This document shows, one piece after another, positions 17,450-26,233 of a stretch of DNA of 38,923 bases. Within the stretch, counting starts at the first letter, position 1. Every line of letters begins with the position of its first letter. Origin of the DNA: Burkholderia multivorans (GTDB lineage: Bacteria; Pseudomonadota; Gammaproteobacteria; Burkholderiales; Burkholderiaceae); the NCBI RefSeq assembly GCF_010645215.1, contig NZ_JAAGNW010000009.1, forward strand, positions 50,216 through 89,138, given 5' to 3'. The notes under the pieces are model-generated. The model saw only the letters and a program-made list of their open reading frames with translations, was not told the DNA's origin and searched no databases. The translations under genes were made by a program, and so were the position numbers.

Positions 17450-19405
17450 ATGTCGACCAGCTTTTTTCGAGTATATCGCGCGGCCCTCATGAGCTTCGTC
17501 GCCGCGGTGCTGACCGCGGGGACGGTCTCCTGCGCCGCGCAGTCCGCCGACGACGCCACCTCGGGCGACGACCAGACCTTCGTGCAGCTGCGCGAAGCCG
17601 CGCGCAAGAACGATCCCGCGCGCGCCGCGCAGCTCGCCGCGCTGCTGCCGAACTATCCGGCGCCGTCCTACGTCGAGTATTTCCAGATCAAGCCGCAGCT
17701 GTTCGATTCGAGCGGCCGCGCGCGGCTCGACGCGCCGGACGCGCCGGTGCTGTCGTTCCTCACGCGCTACGACGGCCAGGCGATCGCCGACCGGCTGCGC
17801 AACGACTACCTGCTGGTGCTCGGCGCGCGTCACGACTGGCGCAACTTCGACGACCAGTACAAGCGCTTCGTGCTCGACGACGACACCCAGGTCAAGTGCT
17901 ATGCGCTCGAATCGCGCGCGGCGCGCGGCGAGAACGTCGCGGACGCGGCGCGCGCGCTGCTCGTCGAGCCCAAGTATTACGGCGACGCGTGCGTCGACCT
18001 GATCACGGCGCTGTCGGTCAACCAGCAGTTCTCGAGCGACGACGTGTGGGCGCAGGTGCGCGCCGCGTACGAGCAGAACTACACGACCCTCGGCGGCAAG
18101 CTGGTCGACGTGCTGGGCCCGCGCCCGGCCGGCTTCGACCAGGCCACCAGCGCGCCGCCGCTGTATCTCGCGCGCGGCGTCGGCAGCGATCCGGCCTCGC
18201 GGCAGCTCGCGCTGCTCGCGATCATGCGCATGGCGCGCAACGATCCGGAGACGGCGGCGGGCTCGCTGACCTCGGTCGCCGCATCGCTCAACAACGCCGA
18301 GCAGGCGATCGCCTGGGGCGCGATCGGCTATCAGGCCGCGCTGAAGCGGCTGCCGCAGGCCGCGCTCTGGTACCAGAAATCGAAGGACGCCTCGCTGTCG
18401 ACCAGCGCGTACGAGTGGCGCACCCGCAGCGCGCTCTTGGTCGGCGACTGGCCGATGGTGCGCTGGTCGATCGAGCAGATGCCCGATGCGCTGCGCGCCC
18501 AGCCGACCTGGATCTACTGGCATGCGCGCGCGCTCAAGCGCAGCGGCGACACGCTGAAGGCGAACCAGGAATTCGAACAGATCGCCGGTCAGTTCAACTT
18601 CTACGGCCAGCTGGCGGGCGAGGAGCTGGGCCAGAAGACCGAGATCCCGCCGCGCACCGCGGTGACCGACGCCGAGATCAACGAGATGGGCAAGGTGCCG
18701 GGCTTCGCGCTCGCGCAGCGTTTCTACGCGCTGAACCTGCGCCTCGAAGGCAATCGCGAATGGAACTGGCCGCTGCGCGGCATGACCGATCGCCAGCTGC
18801 TCGCCGCCGCCGAATACGGCAAGCGCGTCGACCTGCTCGACCGCACGGTCAACACCGCCGACCGCACCAAGGTCGAGCACGATTTCACGCTGCGCTATCC
18901 GTCGCCGTACCGCAGCATCGTCGAGCGCTACGCGCAGGGCAACGGGCTCGATATCGAATGGGCGTACGGGCTGATCCGGCAGGAATCGCGCTTCATCACC
19001 AATGCGCGTTCGTCGGTGGGCGCGGGCGGCCTGATGCAGCTGATGCCGGCTACCGCGCAGCTGGTCGCGAAGAAGCTCGGGCTCGGCGCGGTGTCGCGCG
19101 CGCAGATGCACGACATCGACACCAACATCCAGCTCGGCACCTGGTATCTGTCGGATATCTACCAGAAGTTCGACAACTCCGCGGTGCTCGCGACGGCCGG
19201 CTACAACGCCGGGCCGGGCCGCCCGCGGCAGTGGCGGCAGGTGCTCGTGCAGCCGGTGGAAGGCGCGATCTTCGCGGAAACGATCCCGTTCAACGAGACC
19301 CGCGACTACGTGAAGAACGTGCTGTCCAACACCACGTATTACGCGGCGCTGTTCGAAGGCAAGCCGCAGTCGCTGAAGGCGCGCCTGGGATTCATCGCGC
19401 CCTAG
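17450..19405 (+). CDS. slt: Soluble lytic murein transglycosylase (Slt70 family)
   Basis: This 651-aa protein has an N-terminal export signal (about residues 1-32, ending near SCAAQS), a long alpha-helical superhelix typical of Slt70, and a C-terminal SLT catalytic domain. The catalytic Glu lies in GLIRQESRF (about residue 508), followed by SVGAGGLMQLMP, then ATAGYNAGPGRPRQW and a final ETRDYVKNVLSN. It cleaves peptidoglycan in the periplasm to 1,6-anhydromuropeptides. ATG 17450 is preferred; ATG 17489 inside the signal is an alternative. The frame runs open far upstream, but that part is antisense to fau. A terminator-like hairpin follows. Confidence 0.92.
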   Translation: MSTSFFRVYRAALMSFVAAVLTAGTVSCAAQSADDATSGDDQTFVQLREAARKNDPARAAQLAALLPNYPAPSYVEYFQIKPQLFDSSGRARLDAPDAPVLSFLTRYDGQAIADRLRNDYLLVLGARHDWRNFDDQYKRFVLDDDTQVKCYALESRAARGENVADAARALLVEPKYYGDACVDLITALSVNQQFSSDDVWAQVRAAYEQNYTTLGGKLVDVLGPRPAGFDQATSAPPLYLARGVGSDPASRQLALLAIMRMARNDPETAAGSLTSVAASLNNAEQAIAWGAIGYQAALKRLPQAALWYQKSKDASLSTSAYEWRTRSALLVGDWPMVRWSIEQMPDALRAQPTWIYWHARALKRSGDTLKANQEFEQIAGQFNFYGQLAGEELGQKTEIPPRTAVTDAEINEMGKVPGFALAQRFYALNLRLEGNREWNWPLRGMTDRQLLAAAEYGKRVDLLDRTVNTADRTKVEHDFTLRYPSPYRSIVERYAQGNGLDIEWAYGLIRQESRFITNARSSVGAGGLMQLMPATAQLVAKKLGLGAVSRAQMHDIDTNIQLGTWYLSDIYQKFDNSAVLATAGYNAGPGRPRQWRQVLVQPVEGAIFAETIPFNETRDYVKNVLSNTTYYAALFEGKPQSLKARLGFIAP

Positions 19406-19418
19406 CCGTCGTTTCGCC

Positions 19419-19449
19419 GCCTGCCGCGCCCGATGCGGCAGGCCGTTTT
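19419..19449 (+). terminator. Probable intrinsic terminator after slt
   Basis: Perfect 9-bp stem GCCTGCCGC (19419-19427) with GCGGCAGGC (19435-19443), loop of 7 nt, then CGTTTT. The T-tract is short, so termination may be partial. The next gene begins at 19464. Confidence 0.6.
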
Positions 19450-19463
19450 CGCAGGTCGTGACC

Positions 19464-20423
19464 ATGCACGCACACCCCGTCGCGGTGCTGGGTGGCACCG
19501 GGTTCGTCGGCAGCCGACTCGTCAGCGCGCTGGTCGCGGCGGGCGCGCACGTGCGGCTCGGCGTGCGGCGGCGCGAGCACGCGCGCCATCTGGCGCTGCT
19601 GCCCGTCGAGATCGTCGAGCTGGACGGCCTGGAGGTGCGCGCGCTCGCGCGCTTCGTCGCCGGCGCGCGCGCCGCCGTCAATCTGGTCGGCGTGTTGCAT
19701 GGCGGGTCCGGCGCGCCCTACGGCGAGCGCTTCGCGCGCCTGCACGTGGCGCTGCCGGGCGCGTTCGCGGCCGCCTGCGCGCAGGCCGGCGTGCCGCGCG
19801 TGCTGCACGTGAGCGCGCTCGGCGCCGATCCGCACGGGCCGAGCATGTACCTGCGCTCGAAGGGCGACGGCGAGATCGCGCTGCATGCCGAGGCGGCGGC
19901 GGGCGGGATCGCGGCGACGGTGTTTCGTCCGTCCGTCGTGTTCGGGCCCGGCGACGCGTTCCTGACCACCTTCGCGCGCCTGCAGCGCAGCCTGCCGGTC
20001 CTGCCGCTCGCGATGCCCGACGCCTTGTTCCAGCCGGTCTATGTCGGCGATGTCGCGCAGGCGCTCGTCACCGCGCTCGGGCTCGAGGCGACGCGCGGCC
20101 GGACCTATGAGCTGGGCGGCCCCGCCGTCTATACGCTCGAACAGCTGGTGCGCTACTGCGGGCTGCTCGCGGGCCGCTCGGCGCGCATCGTGCGGCTGCC
20201 CGACACGCTCGCGCGCTGGCAGGCGTTCGCGTTCGAGCATCTGCCGGGCGAGCCCGTGATCACGCGCGACAATCTCGCGTCGATGCGCGCGCCGAACGTG
20301 CTGAGCGGCCCGCTCGCGCCCGAGCTGGCGCTGCGCCCCGCGAGCGTCGAGAGCGTCGCGCCGGCCTATCTGGGCGAGCGCGCGGCCCGCTCCCGCTTCG
20401 ATGCGTGGCGCGCGCGGCGTTGA
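19464..20423 (+). CDS. NAD(P)-binding Rossmann protein, complex I NDUFA9-like subfamily
   Basis: This 319-aa atypical short-chain dehydrogenase starts VAVLGGTGFVGSRLVSALV (about residues 6-24) with the GGTGFVG dinucleotide motif. RVLHVSALGADPHGPSMYLRSKGDGE follows, where Tyr and Lys take catalytic-like places, then VFRPSVVFGPGD and FQPVYVGDVAQAL. These match the NDUFA9/39-kDa complex I subunit-like group common in proteobacteria, whose substrate is unclear. ATG 19464 is used; a GTG two codons earlier (19458) is possible. It is read in the same direction as slt and cca. Confidence 0.85.
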   Translation: MHAHPVAVLGGTGFVGSRLVSALVAAGAHVRLGVRRREHARHLALLPVEIVELDGLEVRALARFVAGARAAVNLVGVLHGGSGAPYGERFARLHVALPGAFAAACAQAGVPRVLHVSALGADPHGPSMYLRSKGDGEIALHAEAAAGGIAATVFRPSVVFGPGDAFLTTFARLQRSLPVLPLAMPDALFQPVYVGDVAQALVTALGLEATRGRTYELGGPAVYTLEQLVRYCGLLAGRSARIVRLPDTLARWQAFAFEHLPGEPVITRDNLASMRAPNVLSGPLAPELALRPASVESVAPAYLGERAARSRFDAWRARR

Positions 20424-20486
20424 GCCGGGCGCAGCGCCTCATAGTCATTGGTTTCGTTGTCTATTTTTCACGCACCTGGAAGCCTC

Positions 20487-21134
20487 ATGAAACTCATCAT
20501 CGGAGACAAGAACTACTCGTCGTGGTCGATGCGGCCCTGGGTCCTGCTCGCGCACTTCGACATCCCGTTCGAGGAAGTGCTGATCGAGCTGCGGCGCGAC
20601 GACACCGCCGCGCGGATCCGCGCCTATTCGCCGTCGGGCAAGGTGCCGTGCCTCGTCGACGACGCGCTCGGCGCGATCTGGGATTCACTCGCGATCGCGG
20701 AAACCCTGGCCGAGCGCTTCCCGCAGCATGCGCTGTGGCCGCGCGACGCCGCCGTGCGCGCGCGGGCGCGCAGCGTCGCGGCCGAGATGCACGCGGGCTT
20801 CGGCGCGCTGCGCGACGAGCTGCCGCTCAACGTGCGCGAGACGGTGCCGGGGCGCACGCCGACCCGCGCAGCGCAGGCCGACATCGCGCGCATCGTCGCG
20901 CTGTGGCGCGAATGCCTCGCGGCGTCGGGCGGCCCGTTCCTGTTCGGCGCGTTTTCGATCGCGGCTGCGATGTACGCGCCCGTCGTGCTGCGCTTCAACA
21001 CCTACGCGACGCCGCTGTCGCCCGAGGCGGCCGCGTATGCGGCGCGCATCACGGCGCTGCCGGCGGTGGCGGCGTGGATCGACGCGTCGCGGCGCGAGAC
21101 GCATCAGATCGACCTGTACGGCGGGCCGGCATGA
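20487..21134 (+). CDS. Glutathione S-transferase family protein
   Basis: This 215-aa protein has an N-terminal thioredoxin-like domain: MKLIIGDKNYSSWSMRPWVLLAHFDIPF, then YSPSGKVPCLVD with the cis-Pro before Cys, and WDSLAIAETLAE for the gamma-glutamyl contact. A helical C-terminal domain with PFLFGAFSIAAAMYAPVVLR follows. The YSSWSMRPW segment is characteristic of a bacterial GST group next to cca in Burkholderiales. It is cytoplasmic; the substrate is unknown. GGAAG lies before ATG 20487. Its stop overlaps the cca start by 4 bases. Confidence 0.9.
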   Translation: MKLIIGDKNYSSWSMRPWVLLAHFDIPFEEVLIELRRDDTAARIRAYSPSGKVPCLVDDALGAIWDSLAIAETLAERFPQHALWPRDAAVRARARSVAAEMHAGFGALRDELPLNVRETVPGRTPTRAAQADIARIVALWRECLAASGGPFLFGAFSIAAAMYAPVVLRFNTYATPLSPEAAAYAARITALPAVAAWIDASRRETHQIDLYGGPA

Positions 21135-22375
21135 ACCTCTACGCAGTCGGCGGCGCGATCCGCGACGAACTGCTCGGCGTGCCGGTGCAGGACCGCGACT
21201 ACGTGGTCGTGGGCGCGACGCCCGAGCAGATGGCGGCGCAGGGCTTCAAGCCGGTGGGCAAGGATTTCCCGGTGTTCCTGCATCCGGCGACCCACGAGGA
21301 ATACGCGCTCGCGCGCACCGAGCGCAAGACCGCGGCCGGCTATCACGGCTTCCAGTTCCACTTCGCGCCGGACGTGACGCTCGACGAGGATCTCGCGCGC
21401 CGCGACCTGCCGATCAACGCGATGGCGCGCGAGGTCAGCCCGGACGGCCGGCTGATCGGGCCGGTCCTCGATCCGTACGGCGGGCAGGCGGATCTGCACG
21501 CGCGGCTGTTCCGCCACGTGGGGCCGGCGTTCGTCGAGGATCCGGTGCGGATCCTGCGGGTGGCCCGCTTCGCCGCGCGCTTCGCCGCGTTCACGGTGGC
21601 GCCCGACACGCTCGCGCTGATGCGCACGATGGTCGCGGCGGGCGAAGTCGATGCGCTCGTGCCGGAACGGGTCTGGCAGGAGGTCGCGCGCGGCCTGATG
21701 GAGGCGCGGCCGTCGCGGATGTTCGCGGTGCTGCGCGAATGCGGCGCGCTCGCGCGCATCCTGCCCGAGGTCGATGCGCTGTTCGGCGTGCCGCAGCGCG
21801 CCGACTACCATCCGGAAGTCGATACGGGCGTGCACGTGATGATGGTGATCGACCATGCGGCCAAGCACGGCTATTCGCTGCCGGTGCGCTTCGCGGCGCT
21901 GACCCACGATCTCGGCAAGGCGACCACGCCCGCCGACGTGCTGCCGCGCCATCTCGGCCACGAAGGGCGCAGCGTCGACCTGCTGCAACCGCTGTGCGAG
22001 CGTCTGCGGGTGCCGAACGAATGCCGCGATCTCGCGGTGCTCGTCGCGCGCGAGCACGGCAATCTGCATCGCGTGATGGAGATGGGCGCGGCGGCGCTGG
22101 TGCGGCTGCTCGAGCGCGCCGACGCCTTGCGCAAGCCCGCGCGTTTCGCCGAGGCGCTGCAGGCGAGCGAATCCGATGCGCGCGGCCGGCTCGGTTTCGA
22201 GGCGCGGCCGTATCCGCAGGCCGAGCGGCTGCGCCTCGCGCTCGTCGCGGCGCGCGCGGTGGATGCGGGCGCGGTCGCGCGCGAGCACGCGGGCGAGGCG
22301 GCGCGGATCAAGGAGGCGGTGCACGCCGCGCGGGTGCGCGCGGTGGCGCAGGCGTTGGGGGTGGAGGCGGCGTAG
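21131..22375 (+). CDS. cca: Multifunctional CCA tRNA nucleotidyltransferase
   Basis: This 414-aa enzyme adds or repairs the 3' CCA of tRNAs. The nucleotidyltransferase head shows YAVGGAIRDELLG and DRDYVVVGATPEQM at residues 4-35, then RRDLPINAMA and DPYGGQADL. EDPVRILRVARFAARF starts the neck. The HD phosphohydrolase domain is visible as FAALTHDLGKATTP and GHEGRSVDLL, giving the phosphatase and phosphodiesterase activities of the proteobacterial long form. The ATG overlaps the GST stop by 4 bases (ATGA). A hairpin at 22464-22489 lies between it and the convergent esterase gene. Confidence 0.95.
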   Translation: MNLYAVGGAIRDELLGVPVQDRDYVVVGATPEQMAAQGFKPVGKDFPVFLHPATHEEYALARTERKTAAGYHGFQFHFAPDVTLDEDLARRDLPINAMAREVSPDGRLIGPVLDPYGGQADLHARLFRHVGPAFVEDPVRILRVARFAARFAAFTVAPDTLALMRTMVAAGEVDALVPERVWQEVARGLMEARPSRMFAVLRECGALARILPEVDALFGVPQRADYHPEVDTGVHVMMVIDHAAKHGYSLPVRFAALTHDLGKATTPADVLPRHLGHEGRSVDLLQPLCERLRVPNECRDLAVLVAREHGNLHRVMEMGAAALVRLLERADALRKPARFAEALQASESDARGRLGFEARPYPQAERLRLALVAARAVDAGAVAREHAGEAARIKEAVHAARVRAVAQALGVEAA

Positions 22376-22463
22376 CGCGCGCCGGAGCGGCGTCGTCGTG
22401 CGAATGACGTGGGCTGTCTGACGGGGCGGCGTTCCGGCCGCCACTGCCCCGGGACGACGGCGC

Positions 22464-22489
22464 GACGACCGGAGTACGCCCCGGTCGTC
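22464..22489. terminator. Hairpin between convergent cca and esterase genes
   Basis: Perfect 9-bp stem GACGACCGG / CCGGTCGTC with an 8-nt loop, 19 bases past the end of the esterase gene. It lacks a T-tract on either strand. A two-way transcription barrier is plausible but unproven. Confidence 0.4.
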
Positions 22490-22508
22490 ACCCTCGCCCC
22501 GCGTCGCT

Positions 22509-23852
22509 TCAATCCATCAGCTTGTCGCGCACGACCGGCGCGATCCGCTCCGCGAGCCACGCGTGCGTGCGCGTGCCCGGGTGCAGCGTGTCCCAGAACA
22601 CGAAGCGCGCCGGATCGCGACAGTCGTTGCGCGGCGTCTGCGAGGTCATGTAGGTCAGCGACGACGGCTTCGGAATGTCGAGGCAGGCGCGCCGCGCATC
22701 GTCGAAGTCGTACCGGGTCGGGTTGCTCAGCAGATCGTCGAACAGCGCGTACGCATCGAACACCTCGAGCTTCAGCGTCGCGCCGTAGCGCGCCCGCAGT
22801 GCAGCGGCCGTCTCGGCCAGCCGCCGGTTGTAGTCCACCACCTGCGCGGCGACGCGCTTGGCGTCGTCGCGGGTCGCGAACACCGGCGCGCGCGAGACGT
22901 CGGGCAGCGTCAGCAGCAGGATCCGCCGCGCCCCCGCCGCCGTCAGCTGTTCGAGGCTCGTGCGCACCGCGTCGGCCGCCTGCTCGGGCGTGCGTCCATA
23001 GTTCACGAAATCGTTGCCGCCCGCGAACACCGCAAACAGCGTGTTCTCGACCCGGTAGCCCGGCGCGCGCGTCATGTACTCACGCCACGAATCCACCTGC
23101 TGCACCAGCCCCGGCACGACCAGGTAGCGGTCGGTCGCCGCGCCGCCGATCGCCCAGTTGTACATCGGCAGCCCGAGCGCGCGCGCCAGGTACTCGACCC
23201 ACACCGGCCCGTTGCTGAAGCGGCCCGCATGCCAGGTCGAGCCGTTCGGCAGCGTCCACTGGCTCGCGTTGAACATGTTCTGCGTGTCGGACAGGCTGTC
23301 GCCGAACACGATCAGCTTGTTCGCGCGCGGCGGCTGCTGCGCCGCGTCGAGCGTCCAGATCGTATGGTTGAACGACAGCGCATTGTTGGCCGCGACCGCC
23401 TGGGTCAGCGGCTGACGGATCCCGCGCGCATCGAGCGTGCGGCGGCATACGTCGGCGAGCGTCTCCTGCGTGCGCGCGCTGTAGAACATGTTCTTCCATT
23501 GGGTGATGCCGTCCGCCCACCAGTAGCCGGGCACCCGGTACCAGTCGCCGCTGCCCGGGTCGCGCGCCCATTCGTAGGTGGCCTTCGGCGCGAGCGGGCT
23601 GTCGCTGATCCGATACCAGCAGCGCAGGTAGGTGTAGGTGTCCTTGCCCTGGCCGGCCGCGCGCAGCGCGTCGGAGGGCGGGGCGGGCGGCACCGCGAGC
23701 GGGCCGGACGGCGACAGCGTCATGTCGCCCGTCGGCATCGGCGGTTCGGCGGGGGGCGCGGCGGCGGCATGCGCCGCGAGCGGCAGGGCGACGGCGAGCG
23801 CCGTCAGCGCGAACCGGCGGCGGATCGCATGGATGAGACAGTCATGGGTCAT
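22509..23852 (-). CDS. Secreted SGNH/GDSL esterase or phospholipase
   Basis: This 447-aa protein has a signal peptide (residues about 1-30, basic start then an Ala/Leu core ending AAHAAAA) and a linker region. A GDSL domain follows: block I VFGDSLSDTQNMFN with the nucleophile Ser, a middle block with GRFSNGPVWVEYLA and NWAIGGAATD, block III AGGNDFVNYG, and the C-terminal DTLHPGTRTHAWLA bearing catalytic Asp and His. The layout resembles thermolabile-hemolysin/lecithinase-like lipases. The N-terminal 150 residues hold four Cys and two Trp-rich patches. Start ATG 23852 has GAGG upstream; a longer frame to 23894 lacks signal character. Confidence 0.87.
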   Translation of the reverse strand: MTHDCLIHAIRRRFALTALAVALPLAAHAAAAPPAEPPMPTGDMTLSPSGPLAVPPAPPSDALRAAGQGKDTYTYLRCWYRISDSPLAPKATYEWARDPGSGDWYRVPGYWWADGITQWKNMFYSARTQETLADVCRRTLDARGIRQPLTQAVAANNALSFNHTIWTLDAAQQPPRANKLIVFGDSLSDTQNMFNASQWTLPNGSTWHAGRFSNGPVWVEYLARALGLPMYNWAIGGAATDRYLVVPGLVQQVDSWREYMTRAPGYRVENTLFAVFAGGNDFVNYGRTPEQAADAVRTSLEQLTAAGARRILLLTLPDVSRAPVFATRDDAKRVAAQVVDYNRRLAETAAALRARYGATLKLEVFDAYALFDDLLSNPTRYDFDDARRACLDIPKPSSLTYMTSQTPRNDCRDPARFVFWDTLHPGTRTHAWLAERIAPVVRDKLMD

Positions 23853-23992
23853 GGTTGCCCTCGAATCGTTGTTATTGGCGCCGTGCGGCCGCACGGCTAT
23901 GGCTGTATCGGGGGACGCGGGAAACGCCGGGCTCGGGCCCGGTCTGTTCGAATCGAATCGGGAGAAGCCCGGGTTCGGGCTTCAGGGGATAT

Positions 23993-24421
23993 TCAGGGCG
24001 TGGGGGCGCTGACCCGGCCGTCGGGGCCGTAGAAGCCGGCCCGCTCGGGGACCGCGCGCAGCACCGCGAGCGTGCGCTCGTTGTAATCCATCCGGATGCG
24101 CACCAGCATCCCGTTGTTCGCATTGGCGCGTTGGGCGCGCTCGGCCGATTGCTGGAGCAATTGCCAGCTGCCCGCGAGCCGGGCGTCCTGCCCGGATGCC
24201 TGATCCATGCCCGCTTTGCCGCCCGGGAAGCCGAGCGCGCCGAGCTGGCTGTCGCGCCGGCGTTCGAGGTTCGCCAACTGCTCGATCAGCGCGTTCTTGC
24301 GCCCGATGATCTCGGGCAGTGCTTCAAGCGGCGACGGGGTCGTCAGCGCTTTTTCCTCATAGGCGAGCAGCGAGGCGAATGCCTCGACCGTCGCATGTTC
24401 GTCGTTGACCGTGGCCAGCAG
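23993..24421 (-). CDS. flgN: Flagellar export chaperone FlgN, non-ATG start
   Basis: The gene encodes the FlgN-type chaperone that binds FlgK and FlgL before export. The protein is mostly helical: LLATVNDEHATVEAFASLL at the N-terminus, ALPEIIGRKNALIEQLANLE in the middle, and ANNGMLVRIRMDYNERTLAVL near the end, as in beta-proteobacterial FlgN. No ATG is available at the expected start. CTG 24421 has AGGAGAG with 5-nt spacing and gives 142 aa. GTG 24475, with AAGGA before it, gives 160 aa and is what a standard gene finder would choose. It is downstream of flgM and co-transcribed. The start is uncertain and the family call good. Confidence 0.8.
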   Translation of the reverse strand: MLATVNDEHATVEAFASLLAYEEKALTTPSPLEALPEIIGRKNALIEQLANLERRRDSQLGALGFPGGKAGMDQASGQDARLAGSWQLLQQSAERAQRANANNGMLVRIRMDYNERTLAVLRAVPERAGFYGPDGRVSAPTP

Positions 24422-24509
24422 TTCTTCTCTCCTCGCGTCTCGCTCAAAACGCCGGTGGGCGGACCGTCCGCTCACCCGTTCCTTCTCGTCGCGGGCCCCG
24501 GGGGCCCGT

Positions 24510-24848
24510 TCAGTTGCCCGTCTGCGGCTTGTTCTGCAGCAGCTCGCGGGCCGTCTGCAATACGCCGTCGGCAATCTTGCCGGCGTCGATCGACAGCGTG
24601 CCGTTGCGCAGCGCGCCGCGGATCGACTCGACTTGCGCGGTATCGATATCGGCGCTGCCGGAGGCCGCCAGCGCGCGCAGGTTCGAGGACAGGCCGGACA
24701 AATTCACGTTCGTGTCGCCGGGGGCCGCGCCTGCGGCGCCTTGCGCGCCGCCCGCGGCAGCAGCCGGACTGGACGGGGTGCGGGCCGCGCCGGTGGTGGC
24801 GTTCGACAGCGGGCGGGCGCTCGAAGAGGAGGTGGAATCGACTTTCAC
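24510..24848 (-). CDS. flgM: Anti-sigma-28 factor FlgM
   Basis: This 112-aa protein begins (GTG) KVDSTSSSSARPLSN, the Burkholderia-type FlgM start. It has a Gly/Ala/Pro-rich disordered middle and a C-terminal helix pair: ALAASGSADIDTAQVESIRGALRNGTLSID and IADGVLQTARELL, the FliA-binding part. FlgM holds FliA inactive until the hook is finished, then is exported. GTG 24848 is chosen because AGGA lies 8 bases before and family sequence starts there. A near-consensus FliA promoter lies just upstream (24877-24903), giving the usual autoregulation. Confidence 0.9.
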   Translation of the reverse strand: MKVDSTSSSSARPLSNATTGAARTPSSPAAAAGGAQGAAGAAPGDTNVNLSGLSSNLRALAASGSADIDTAQVESIRGALRNGTLSIDAGKIADGVLQTARELLQNKPQTGN

Positions 24849-24876
24849 GATGGATTTCCTGAACGGTTTGAGCAAG

Positions 24877-24903
24877 ATAACGGCAGGGCCCGCTCAAACT
24901 TTA
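24877..24903 (-). promoter_or_regulatory. Sigma-28 (FliA) promoter of flgM-flgN
   Basis: Minus-strand reading: TAAAGTTT (24903-24896), exactly 11 bases, then GCCGTTAT (24884-24877). The known FliA consensus is TAAAGTTT-N11-GCCGATAA, so the -35 is perfect and the -10 is 6/8. It lies 28 bases ahead of the flgM start. Confidence 0.85.
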
Positions 24904-24949
24904 GCACCCGTTCCTCTGTAAGCGCCTGATTAAACAAAACTTTGCAATC

Positions 24950-26200
24950 TTAGAGCGGGATCTCCACGGTTCCGGCGTCCTTGACGATCGCCGTGACGAT
25001 CTGTCCGGCCGCCATCCGCACCCGCACCTGCTGGCCGGGCGCCGCGTTGTTGAGCACGCTGCCCTCCGACGAGATCGTGAAACCCTGGCCCGCCGCGACC
25101 ACCCGCACCGTCTGTCCGACCGATACCGAGGCCGCGCTTCTCAGCATGTCCTGGCGCAGCGGCAGGCCCGCGCCGATGCGCGACAGCGCCGTGGCGCCGA
25201 CCGCCTGCGACGGATCGGTGATGATCGCGAGCGGCAGCGCGGTCAGGTCGCCGTCGCGGGCGACCAGGTCGGCGGCGCTCAGCGCCTCGCCCGGCGCGAT
25301 CTGCCGCGCGGCGACGTAATAGGTGGCCTGCACGCTCAGCTTCGCCTGCAGGTAGATGGTCCAGGGGCGTTCGCCCGCGCAGCGCACGCCGACCGTCGTA
25401 CGCCCCCACAGGCGCGCACCCGTCGGCATGAACGGTTCGAGCGTCGTGCAGGCGGCCAGGCCGCGCGGAAACGCCGACGCCACGGTGACGGTGGTCTTGC
25501 CCGGCAGGCCGGCCGTCTGCTGCTGCATGAACGCGAGCGCGGCGCGGCGGATCGATTCGCCGTCCTGCTGCCCGTCGGGCACGGCGGCGGAGGCGGCCGG
25601 CGCGGCTGCCGCCGTCGGGCGGGCGGGGCGCGCGGCGGCCTGGAGCGCTAGCTGCCGGGCGGCCGGCTGCGCGCGCAGCGCGGCCGGGGTCGGTGCGCCG
25701 TTCGCGCCTTGTGTGCCTTGTGCGTTTTGTGCGCCGGCGAAGCCGGACGAGGCGGCTGCGCTGGGCGCGGCCTGCGTGGACGCGGCCCGCCAAGGTGCGG
25801 CCGGCGCAGCCGCGGCGGCCATGGGCGCGCCCGGCATCGGCCGCGCGGCGCGCGGCGTCGGCTCGGCCGGCGCGACGCGGATCCAGCCGGGCTGCACCGG
25901 GTCGTCCTGCTGCGGGTCGGCTTGCGGGGTCTGCGTGATCTGGCGTCGGTTCAGCGCGGCGGCCTCGAGTGCGGCGCTCACGTCGGCCGGGCGCGTCGGC
26001 GCGCGCGCATTGGCGTTCGCGAGCGCGGCTTCGGCCGATTCGCCGCGGCCGGGAATCACGATCATTCCGTCGCCCGGGCTCGCCGGGGCCTGCTGCGCGA
26101 GGGCGGGGGCGGCGAGGCCCGCGCATGCCAGCACGAGGGCGAGGGCGGCGCGCGCATGCCGCCAGCGCGCGCTCGCCGCGCCGCCTGCGTCAATCGTCAT
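24950..26200 (-). CDS. flgA: Flagellar P-ring assembly chaperone FlgA, with long linker
   Basis: This 416-aa periplasmic protein helps FlgI form the P ring. A signal peptide ends near APALAQQ (about residue 36). Residues about 85-210 are an Ala/Pro/Gln-rich low-complexity linker. The FlgA core starts at ESIRRAALAFMQQQTAG, has FPRGLAACTTLEPFMPTGARLWGRTTVGVRC, the SAF domain (RQIAPGEALSAADLVARDGDL) and VGQTVRVVAAGQGFTISSEG. The protein is nearly twice E. coli FlgA (219 aa), mainly through the linker. The start has GGAGG 6 nt upstream. It is divergent from flgB. Confidence 0.9.
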   Translation of the reverse strand: MTIDAGGAASARWRHARAALALVLACAGLAAPALAQQAPASPGDGMIVIPGRGESAEAALANANARAPTRPADVSAALEAAALNRRQITQTPQADPQQDDPVQPGWIRVAPAEPTPRAARPMPGAPMAAAAAPAAPWRAASTQAAPSAAASSGFAGAQNAQGTQGANGAPTPAALRAQPAARQLALQAAARPARPTAAAAPAASAAVPDGQQDGESIRRAALAFMQQQTAGLPGKTTVTVASAFPRGLAACTTLEPFMPTGARLWGRTTVGVRCAGERPWTIYLQAKLSVQATYYVAARQIAPGEALSAADLVARDGDLTALPLAIITDPSQAVGATALSRIGAGLPLRQDMLRSAASVSVGQTVRVVAAGQGFTISSEGSVLNNAAPGQQVRVRMAAGQIVTAIVKDAGTVEIPL

Positions 26201-26233
26201 CGCCGCCTCCTGTAAGCCGTTGGTACGGATTGC

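Noticed and set aside
17380-17460. 6S RNA next to fau (ygfA), as in enteric bacteria
   Set aside because: The gap between fau and slt is 8 bases, so there is no space for ssrS here.
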